Source of the DNA: an uncultured Sporolactobacillus sp.
Lineage (GTDB): Bacteria; Bacillota; Bacilli; Bacillales; Sporolactobacillaceae
DNA: 8,555 nucleotides
Reading direction: 5' to 3'
Assembly (NCBI GenBank): GCA_900543345.1
Contig: UQRJ01000114.1
Coordinates: 1 to 8,555, forward strand
Shown: piece by piece, positions 1 through 5,550 of the stretch
Layout: each line of letters opens with the position of its first letter
Numbering within the stretch: position 1 is the first letter of the stretch
Position numbers and translations under genes: made by a program
The notes under the pieces: generated by a model
Database searches by the model: none
The model's input: the letters and a program-made list of their open reading frames with translations, nothing else
What the model was told of the DNA's origin: nothing

Positions 1-48
1 CGAGATGTCTTAGGGTCTCGTGGGCTCGGAGATGTGTATAAGAGACAG
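1..48. other. Untrimmed Nextera (Tn5) adapter, left end
   Basis: Not genomic DNA. Positions 15-48 match the Nextera read-2 transposase adapter, starting GTCTCGTGGGCTCGG and ending in the Tn5 mosaic end AGATGTGTATAAGAGACAG (30-48). Positions 7-14 (GTCTTAGG) sit where the i7 index belongs, and 1-6 (CGAGAT) match the end of the i7 flow-cell primer. The same block in reverse complement closes the window at 8509-8555. Genomic sequence starts at about 49, where the truncated fruA reading frame begins to make sense. Any reading frame entering this block is chimeric. Confidence 0.98.
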
Positions 49-391
49 GCAGATGTGTGTTGTTAGCCCCCGCCGGTGCGGCGATCATGAAAAACAAATG
101 AACCGGTTTGCCGTCAAGCGCCTGAAAATCGACACCTGCCTTGCTGCGGGCAAACAGGACGGTCGCCGCAACGACCGCCTCGTTTTTGGCGTGCGGCATG
201 GCAATACCGCCGCCCAAGCCGGTCGAAGTCTGCGCCTCGCGGTCAAGAATCCCTTTTTTAAATGTCTTCACATTATTAATCCTGCCGTTTCGGTGCAGCG
301 ACGCAATCATTTCATCAATTGCCGCTTCTTTGGTTGTCGCTTTCATATTTAAAATCATGACATTTTTATTGAGTAAATCGGTCACATTCAT
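49..391 (-). CDS. fruA: Fructose PTS enzyme II, N-terminal EIIA domain (truncated by contig end)
   Basis: Partial gene: the first 114 codons, then adapter. The visible protein is the EIIA domain of the fructose PTS family, which takes phosphate from HPr and passes it to EIIB during uptake of fructose as fructose-1-phosphate. Seen: start MNVTDLLNKNVMIL, the active-site motif GGGIAMPHAKN with the phospho-acceptor His at residue 67, and the later conserved block KPVHLFFMIAAPAGANNTHL. The family reading stays in register up to position 49, so the sequence is genomic to that point. The start ATG (389-391) has a ribosome binding site AGAGGAGA at 399-406, and the gene lies 15 bp after fruK. In Bacillota the fructose enzyme II is commonly an EIIA-EIIB-EIIC fusion beginning with EIIA, so a full FruA is likely. 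A free-standing EIIA is possible because the rest is missing. Confidence 0.9.
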
Positions 392-406
392 TTTTATTTC
401 TCCTCT

Positions 407-1321
407 TCATCCAAAATTCACAATCTCGACCCGGCGCAAGGTATCCAGAATAAATGCGCCGGAGGCCAAGTCGTCGGAAAAAGCCGTCGCCGTCCCGCAG
501 GCCACACCCCAACGGAAAGCCTGCACCGGGTCGCGCGTCTCATGGTATTTGCCGACAAAACCGGCGATCATCGAATCTCCGGCACCGACCGAATTCTTCA
601 CCGTTCCCCGAATCGGCGGCGCAAAGTACACGGCTTCCGTCGTAAATAGCAATGCGCCGTTACCCGCCATTGAGACAATGACATGCTGTGCGCCGGCACG
701 CAGTAGTTTTTTCCCATACGGTAAGATCTGCTCCTTCGTCTGCAATATCCGGCCGTAGATCGCACCCAACTCCCGATTATTCGGTTTAATCAGCAGCGGG
801 CGATGGGCAAGCGTCCGAATCAACGTATCGCCCTCAATGTCAATGACGAAATCGGCGTTCTTACTTTTGATGATGCTTACCAGCGTTTCATAAAATCGGT
901 TGCCTAAAGAGGCCGGCGCACTTCCGGAGAGCACAACGATGTCGCCCGCCTGCAGAGCGTTGAATTCTGCTCTAAACGCCTGCAGTTCCTGCTGCGAAAT
1001 CATTGGCCCGGCTCCATTGATTTCCGTTTCCCCGCCGTCTTTGAGTTTGATGTTAATCCGCGTATCGCGGGCAATCGACGTAAAACGCGTTCGGATGCCT
1101 TCGTTTTTCAACCGGTCGGCGATAAACCGCCCGGTGAACCCACCGAGAAAGCCGAGTGCAACCGAGTCCAACCGGATATGCTGTAACATCCGCGATACAT
1201 TGATTCCTTTTCCGCCGGGAAACTTGTCATCACTGTCTGCGCGGTTGACTGAACCGACCGCGAAGCGGCGCAGCCGGACAATGTAATCAACCGACGGATT
1301 CAACGTTACTGTATAAATCAT
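407..1321 (-). CDS. fruK: 1-phosphofructokinase
   Basis: 304 residues, full length for the family. FruK is a cytosolic PfkB/ribokinase-family kinase that phosphorylates fructose-1-phosphate, the product of PTS import, to fructose-1,6-bisphosphate. Seen: N-terminal MIYTVTLNPSVDY typical of FruK/LacC; the glycine-rich substrate motif PGGKGINVSRML (35-46); VLSGSAPASLG (130-140); KPNNRELG (179-186); and the C-terminal PfkB signature with anion hole and catalytic base, NSVGAGDSMIAGF, where Asp249 is the base. It starts 4 bp after the fruR stop with AGGAG 9 nt upstream of the ATG, and it precedes fruA by 15 bp, so the three genes form one operon. Tagatose-6-phosphate kinase (LacC) is the nearest alternative; the fruR/fruA context favours FruK. 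Confidence 0.95.
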   Translation of the reverse strand: MIYTVTLNPSVDYIVRLRRFAVGSVNRADSDDKFPGGKGINVSRMLQHIRLDSVALGFLGGFTGRFIADRLKNEGIRTRFTSIARDTRINIKLKDGGETEINGAGPMISQQELQAFRAEFNALQAGDIVVLSGSAPASLGNRFYETLVSIIKSKNADFVIDIEGDTLIRTLAHRPLLIKPNNRELGAIYGRILQTKEQILPYGKKLLRAGAQHVIVSMAGNGALLFTTEAVYFAPPIRGTVKNSVGAGDSMIAGFVGKYHETRDPVQAFRWGVACGTATAFSDDLASGAFILDTLRRVEIVNFG

Positions 1322-1325
1322 TCGT

Positions 1326-2084
1326 TTAATCTCCTACCTCAATTACTTTGGTTTCGGCCGCCAGCCTGCTGCGTACATCCCGGTCCAGTTGATCGGTGAT
1401 AATCGTCGCCTGCCCTAAATCAGCGACTTTGGTAAAAGACACTTGATTTATTTTCGACGAGTCCACCAGTACGTAAACGTCTTTAGCATTGTCGATCACC
1501 AGCCGTTTGACGGCCGCTTCTTCACTGTCAGGCGTCGTATAGCCGCGGGCAACGCCGACACCGTTCATACCGAGAAACGCCTTGGTAAAACTGTATCGCG
1601 ACAACTGTTCGATCGCCGTCGCACCGACGACCGCATCCGTCGACGCCTTGATTCGTCCGCCGATGATGATTGTCGGGATGTGCGCATTGCGCAGTTCCAG
1701 TGCATGATGGGCCGAATTGGTCACGACCTTACAATGAACAGGCTTCAGACTCAGATAATGAATCATTTCCAAAGTGGTGGTTCCGGCATCGAGAAACACG
1801 ACGTCGTCCCGGCCAATTAAATCAACCGCTTGTCGGGCAATTCGTTTTTTTTGATGAACGTTTTTGACTGATTTTTCATCCATGCTCATTTCATAGTCGA
1901 GCGGCAGTGCCGGTTCGGCACCGCCATGAATCCGGATCAGTTTTCCCTCGTCCTCAAGTTCCTGTAAATCCCGACGCACACTGGATTCCGAAGCTTCAAG
2001 AACACCGATCAATTCCTTATTGCGGACGATCCCGTGCGCTTTCAGCAACTGAATAATTTTCGTCTTCCGCTCCTGTGCCAGCAT
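1326..2084 (-). CDS. fruR: DeoR-family transcriptional regulator of the fructose operon
   Basis: 252 residues from the preferred start. It is a cytosolic DNA-binding repressor with an N-terminal DeoR winged helix-turn-helix (about 1-56, with SSVRRDLQELEDEGKLIRIH at 34-53 followed by GGA) and a C-terminal DeoRC sugar-phosphate sensor domain (FLDAGTTT at 97-104, then VVTNSAHHALEL, IIIGGRIK and GYTTPDSEEAAVKR). The frame stays open to an ATG at 2126, but that codon lies between the promoter -35 and -10 elements and has no ribosome binding site. The ATG at 2084 follows AGAGGTGA and begins MLAQERKTKIIQLL, the usual start of the family. By analogy with other fruR-fruK-fruA operons it should repress its own operon and be released by fructose-1-phosphate; the effector is inferred, not visible. 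Confidence 0.92.
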   Translation of the reverse strand: MLAQERKTKIIQLLKAHGIVRNKELIGVLEASESSVRRDLQELEDEGKLIRIHGGAEPALPLDYEMSMDEKSVKNVHQKKRIARQAVDLIGRDDVVFLDAGTTTLEMIHYLSLKPVHCKVVTNSAHHALELRNAHIPTIIIGGRIKASTDAVVGATAIEQLSRYSFTKAFLGMNGVGVARGYTTPDSEEAAVKRLVIDNAKDVYVLVDSSKINQVSFTKVADLGQATIITDQLDRDVRSRLAAETKVIEVGD

Positions 2085-2106
2085 CCAGCTCACCTCTTTG
2101 TGCTCT

Positions 2107-2122
2107 ATCATAACGCTTTCAT
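2107..2122 (-). promoter_or_regulatory. Candidate cre site (CcpA catabolite repression)
   Basis: The minus strand reads ATGAAAGCGTTATGAT, which fits the Bacillota cre consensus WTGNAARCGNWWWCAW at every position but one (G where the second-half C is expected). It overlaps the whole -10 hexamer, a position where bound CcpA/HPr(Ser-P) would block RNA polymerase. Glucose repression of a fructose operon by this route is established in Bacilli; use of this site is inferred. Confidence 0.55.
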
Positions 2123-2135
2123 TCATTTAATTCAA
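2107..2135 (-). promoter_or_regulatory. Sigma-A-type promoter of the fruRKA operon
   Basis: On the minus strand the -35 is TTGAAT (2130-2135), the spacer is exactly 17 bp, and the -10 is TATGAT (2107-2112, one mismatch to TATAAT). Transcription should start near 2100, about 16 nt before the fruR ATG at 2084, leaving just room for the AGAGGTGA ribosome binding site. Both hexamers lie inside or next to the operator-like repeats. Confidence 0.8.
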
Positions 2136-2169
2136 GCACTATCATTCATTTTTATTCAAAAACGTTCAA
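2120..2169 (-). promoter_or_regulatory. Five TTCA-centred direct repeats, candidate FruR operators
   Basis: On the minus strand five related boxes run in one direction: TTGAACG (2163-2169), TTGAATA (2153-2159), ATGAATG (2143-2149), TTGAATT (2129-2135) and ATGAATG (2120-2126). The core TTCA on the plus strand starts at 2122, 2131, 2145, 2155 and 2165, spacings of 9, 14, 10 and 10, so most boxes lie about one helical turn apart. They span the -35 and run upstream of it. DeoR-family repressors often bind repeated short boxes around their own promoter, so FruR is the obvious candidate. Confidence 0.55.
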
Positions 2170-2179
2170 TCCGAACATG

Positions 2180-2219
2180 AAAAAAGGGCATAGCCCCGCA
2201 GCGATGCGGAAACTGCCCT
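2180..2219 (-). terminator. Rho-independent terminator of the murG-like gene
   Basis: Read on the minus strand, AGGGCA (2214-2219) pairs with TGCCCT (2185-2190). Inside, CCGCA (2205-2209) pairs with TGCGG (2196-2200) around a 4-nt loop, with an internal loop between the two stems. Six T residues follow (2180-2185). It begins 4 nt after the murG stop codon and lies just upstream of the fru promoter region, so it insulates fruR from murG transcription. Confidence 0.85.
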
Positions 2220-2223
2220 CATC

Positions 2224-3282
2224 TCATTTGGTCAGCCATTGCAGGATGTGATTAATCCCGTCCGTTGCATCTTTCGCCGCCGCCATTCGATCGATATAGA
2301 CAAAACGATCATGATACAAACGCGCCAGTGTATCCGTTAATTTATCGGCAGTCAGCGAATCGTTTTCGAGCACTTCGCAAAAACCCTTCTTTCGAAATGA
2401 TTCGGCGTTGAGAATTTGGTCGCCGCGGCTGGCCCGGAGTGGCAGCGGCACTAAAATCATCGGTTTTTTCAGGGCCAGAAATTCAAAAATCGCATTGGAA
2501 CCCGCCCGCGACAGAATGATTGCCGATGCCGCCATGACATCGGGCAGCTGCCGATCGAGATATTCATACTGCCGGTAACCGGGCCGGCCTTCAAGCTGTG
2601 AATCGAGCCGGCCTTTGCCACATAAATGAACGACCTGATAACGCGTCAACAGCGCCGGCAGTGCATCTCTGACGATTTCGTTGATTTTTTTTGCGCCGAG
2701 ACTGCCGCCCATCACCAGCAAGACCGGCCTATTCTCTTGAAAGCCAAGAAAGCGCAGCCCTTTTTCCCGATCGCCGCGGCGCAGGGCGTCGCGGATCGGC
2801 GCCCCCGTGTAGGCCACCTTGTCCTTCGGAAAATGCGTCGCAGCTTCTTCAAACGTGACGAATAGTTTAGTAGCGAATTTCACGGCAATTCGGTTGGCCA
2901 GACCGGGCGTAATATCGGATTCATGAATGTAGACCGGTACACGATTCAGCCAGCCGCCGATGACGACGGGGACAGAAACGAATCCGCCTTTGGAAAAAAT
3001 CACGTTCGGCTTGATTTTCCGGATGATTCGCGCCGCCTGCAGCACCCCCGCCAATACTTTGAATGGATCAGAAAAATTTTTCATATCAAAATAGCGACGC
3101 AGTTTGCCGCTGGAGATGGCGCGGTAATCAATGCCGTGCGCCTTAACCAGATCTCGTTCAATACCGTTTTTCGAGCCGATATACGTAATCTGCCAATCAT
3201 CTTTTAATTTGTCGATCAACGCCAGATTCGGGGTCACGTGACCCGCCGAGCCGCCGCCGGTAAAGATGATTTTTTTCGTCAT
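2224..3282 (-). CDS. murG: MurG-like UDP-GlcNAc:undecaprenyl-PP-MurNAc-pentapeptide transferase
   Basis: 352 residues, normal MurG length. MurG acts on the inner face of the membrane, moving GlcNAc from UDP-GlcNAc onto lipid I to give lipid II for peptidoglycan. Seen: N-terminal glycine loop FTGGGSAGHVTPN (7-19); FSKGGFVSVP; HESDITPGLANR (from 120); MGGSLGAKKINE (191-202); and the UDP-GlcNAc site SRAGSNAIFE (258-267) with GDQILNAE (287-294). The GGGSAGHVTPN variant is the one I recall from second, non-dcw MurG proteins of the Bacillus cereus group. No division or cell-wall cluster genes flank it. The frame is open 68 codons further upstream, but the ATG at 3282 has AGTGAGGA just upstream and a promoter lies at 3319-3347, inside the extension. 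Whether it is the only MurG of the cell cannot be told. Confidence 0.9.
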   Translation of the reverse strand: MTKKIIFTGGGSAGHVTPNLALIDKLKDDWQITYIGSKNGIERDLVKAHGIDYRAISSGKLRRYFDMKNFSDPFKVLAGVLQAARIIRKIKPNVIFSKGGFVSVPVVIGGWLNRVPVYIHESDITPGLANRIAVKFATKLFVTFEEAATHFPKDKVAYTGAPIRDALRRGDREKGLRFLGFQENRPVLLVMGGSLGAKKINEIVRDALPALLTRYQVVHLCGKGRLDSQLEGRPGYRQYEYLDRQLPDVMAASAIILSRAGSNAIFEFLALKKPMILVPLPLRASRGDQILNAESFRKKGFCEVLENDSLTADKLTDTLARLYHDRFVYIDRMAAAKDATDGINHILQWLTK

Positions 3283-3318
3283 GACTGTTTCCTCACTTTT
3301 TTCATTTCCTTTGTCCAC

Positions 3319-3347
3319 ATAAAAGAGTGTAATACACTTCCCGTCAA
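3319..3347 (-). promoter_or_regulatory. Promoter of the murG-like gene
   Basis: On the minus strand the -35 is TTGACG (3342-3347), the spacer is 17 bp and the -10 is TTTTAT (3319-3324). The expected start near 3312 gives a leader of about 30 nt that contains the AGTGAGGA ribosome binding site (3290-3297) before the ATG at 3282. The spacer carries a 13-bp palindrome, AGTGTA-A-TACACT (3326-3338 on the plus strand), which could bind a repressor. Confidence 0.65.
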
Positions 3348-3669
3348 AATGAACGACACGGGGAATAAATTCCCGAGTTTCTGGGAACGGAACATTCGGC
3401 TTCATCGTTTTCAGCGAAACGCTTGAGCGGTCGAACGCTCTTACCACGGCCAGTCCCTGACCTAAACACAAGCTATAAAGCAACAAAATGAGATGTGCAT
3501 AGGTTTTAGTACACGAGAGAACGATGTTTATGATCGTTGTACATTATATTGAAAACCAGCTGCAAAAATCCACGAAGAATTAGCTAAAACATCGGCTGAC
3601 TGATCGACCATTCATTTCGTAAATCAATTCGCGGGCTTTCTTGCCTATCCCTCTTTGTAAAATTGCCAA
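3348..3669. other. Noncoding stretch between murG and the ABC operon, with several small dyads
   Basis: No credible gene. On the minus strand a perfect TATAAT (3543-3548) could be a -10, but its best -35 partner is poor (TGGATT at 18 bp). Short dyads follow towards murG: AACGAT/ATCGTT (3520-3538), GGCCA/TGACC with one wobble (3448-3462), GAGCG/CGCTC (3425-3440) and GGGAAT/ATTCCC (3361-3374). None is followed by a T-run on the minus strand, so I find no intrinsic terminator for the ABC operon here. It could be a long structured leader feeding murG, a small RNA, or unremarkable spacer. Confidence 0.4.
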
Positions 3670-5550
3670 TCAATCGGAGCTGCTGCGACGTGCGCCATGC
3701 GGCAGTACGGCGCCAATAAATTGGCTGTTATACAGATCGGCATAGAATCCGCCGAGGCGAAGCAATGAGGCATGCGTACCTTGCTCCACGACACGACCGT
3801 GATCCATGACAAGAATTAGATCCGCGCGTTTTACCGTTGACAACCGATGCGCAATCACAAAACTGGTTCTGCCCTTCATCAGCGTATTCATCGCTTCTTG
3901 AATATGGATCTCGGTCCGTGTGTCGACACTGCTTGTTGCCTCGTCGAGTATCAAAATCAGCGGATCCGCCAGTACCGCACGGGCAATGGTCAACAGCTGT
4001 TTTTGTCCTTGAGAGATGTTACTGGCGTCTTCATTCAATACCGTATCATAACCATCGGGCAGGGTCCGGATAAAATGATCCGCATGCGCCGCTCTGGCCG
4101 CACGCACAATATCGGCTTCCGAAGCGCCTTCTCGTCCGTAAGCGATATTGTCGCGGATCGTCCCTTTGAACAGCCACGTATCTTGAAGCACCATGCCCAG
4201 TAGATGATGAAGCTGGCGGCGCGATAGATCGCGAATATCTGCGCCGTCGATCGTAATTTTCCCCGAACGGCACTCGTAAAAACGCATCAGCAGGTTAACA
4301 AGTGTTGTCTTCCCCGCACCCGTCGGTCCGACAATGGCTACGGAACTTCCGGGTTTCGCTTCAATCGTCATGTTTTCAATCAACGGATGATCGTCTTGGT
4401 AGCGGAAGGTGACGTTCTCAAAACGGACATACCCGCGCGGCTGTTTCAGTCCGATGGCGTCCGTGCGGTCCGGGACTTCTTCCACCGCGTCGAGAATTTC
4501 AAAGATCCGCTCCGCCGAGGCTACAGTCGATTGGATAATATTTGATATATTAGCAATCTGATTCAGCGGCTGACCGAACTGACGGGCATACTGGATAAAC
4601 GCCTGAATATCACCGATTTCAATGGAGCGCCGGATGACGAGAATACCGCCGATCACCGAGATCAGTACGTACCCGATATTGCCGATAAACATCATCATCG
4701 GCATCATGATGCCTGAAAGGAACTGAGCCTTCCAAGCCGCATGATACAGATCGCCGTTAATCTTCTTAAATCGGCCAACAGCCTGCGGTTCGCGCCCAAA
4801 TGCTTTAACAACTTGATGCCCGGTAAACATTTCCTCAACATGCCCGTTCAGTTTGCCGATTCGCTCCTGTTGTTGCTTAAAATAAACCTGTGACCGGCCG
4901 GCTATTCCTTTGATACCGAGCAGGCTGAGCGGGATCGTCACCAGCAGTACCGCCGTCAGCAGCGGGCTGATCACCAACATCATGACAATGACGCCAAGCA
5001 GGGTAACAATCGACGTAATCGAAGCGGTCAGGCTCTGTGACAGCGTATTACTGATATTCTCCGAATCGTTGACCGCGCGACTAAGTAGGTCGCCATACGG
5101 ATGATCGTCAAAATACTGGATTGGCAGCCGGGCAAGCTTCTCATTCACCTGCTTGCGCAATGTATAGACCATTTTCTGCGATACACCGCTCATAACATAT
5201 TGCATGATATACGTGAACAGCGAGCTGAAGAGGTACAACACGATTAGCGTCACGACAATCGTGCGTATCACGCCGAAGTCGATACCGGTCACACGCGCCC
5301 CGTGCAGCTTGTTCATCACGCCGTTAAACAATTCCGTCGTGGCATTCCCCATTAATTTCGGCGCAATGATCGTAAACACCGTACTCAACATCGCGCAGAC
5401 AAAAGCAATGACCAGCATGAAGCGATGCGGTTGCAAATAGCCGAGTAGTCTGGTAAACGATGCTTTAAAATGTTTTGCTTTCCGTACCGGAAATCGCATC
5501 GGGCCATGACCGCCATGTGAAGAATTTTTCCGAGGCCGACGTTCGCTCAT
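3670..5550 (-). CDS. ABC exporter half-transporter, consensus-site subunit (BmrD/TM288-like)
   Basis: 626 residues. One membrane domain fused to one ATPase, a type IV (B-type) exporter subunit. After a basic Gly/His/Arg-rich tail (1-25), transmembrane helices lie near 43-65, 95-120, 177-214 and 281-307. The ATPase has Walker A GPTGAGKT (408-415), Q-loop Gln456, signature ISQGQ (512-516, non-consensus), Walker B LILILDE with catalytic Glu537, and H-loop His568 (SFVIAHRLST). The start chosen is the ATG at 5550: it overlaps the stop of the preceding gene as ATGA and has AAGGAGG 7 nt upstream, whereas an in-frame ATG at 5604 lies inside the neighbour. It pairs with that gene product, whose ATP site is degenerate. 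The substrate is unknown; such pairs in Bacillota commonly export drugs or lipids. Confidence 0.92.
   Translation of the reverse strand: MSERRPRKNSSHGGHGPMRFPVRKAKHFKASFTRLLGYLQPHRFMLVIAFVCAMLSTVFTIIAPKLMGNATTELFNGVMNKLHGARVTGIDFGVIRTIVVTLIVLYLFSSLFTYIMQYVMSGVSQKMVYTLRKQVNEKLARLPIQYFDDHPYGDLLSRAVNDSENISNTLSQSLTASITSIVTLLGVIVMMLVISPLLTAVLLVTIPLSLLGIKGIAGRSQVYFKQQQERIGKLNGHVEEMFTGHQVVKAFGREPQAVGRFKKINGDLYHAAWKAQFLSGIMMPMMMFIGNIGYVLISVIGGILVIRRSIEIGDIQAFIQYARQFGQPLNQIANISNIIQSTVASAERIFEILDAVEEVPDRTDAIGLKQPRGYVRFENVTFRYQDDHPLIENMTIEAKPGSSVAIVGPTGAGKTTLVNLLMRFYECRSGKITIDGADIRDLSRRQLHHLLGMVLQDTWLFKGTIRDNIAYGREGASEADIVRAARAAHADHFIRTLPDGYDTVLNEDASNISQGQKQLLTIARAVLADPLILILDEATSSVDTRTEIHIQEAMNTLMKGRTSFVIAHRLSTVKRADLILVMDHGRVVEQGTHASLLRLGGFYADLYNSQFIGAVLPHGARRSSSD

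Noticed and set aside
49..58. AGATGTGT directly after the left adapter as a second, partial mosaic end
   Set aside because: It is only an 8-base match and encodes the conserved THL residues of the EIIA domain, so it is genomic.
20..352. Plus-strand open frame starting MGSEMCIRDR
   Set aside because: It begins inside the Nextera adapter and then runs antisense to the EIIA coding sequence, so it is a chimeric artefact.
141..1286. Long plus-strand frames opposite fruA and fruK
   Set aside because: They are antisense to clear family members, carry no recognisable domain and lack ribosome binding sites.
3411..3426. TGAAAACG half-match to a cre site upstream of murG (minus strand)
   Set aside because: Only the first half fits; the second half departs from consensus at several positions.
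3283..3486. 68-residue N-terminal extension of the murG-like protein
   Set aside because: The first ATG lacks a ribosome binding site, the extension resembles nothing in MurG, and it contains the TTGACG/TTTTAT promoter; the start at 3282 fits the family exactly.
3518..3577. 19-codon plus-strand frame starting MFMIVVHYIE
   Set aside because: No proper ribosome binding site, no recognisable features, and short enough to be chance.
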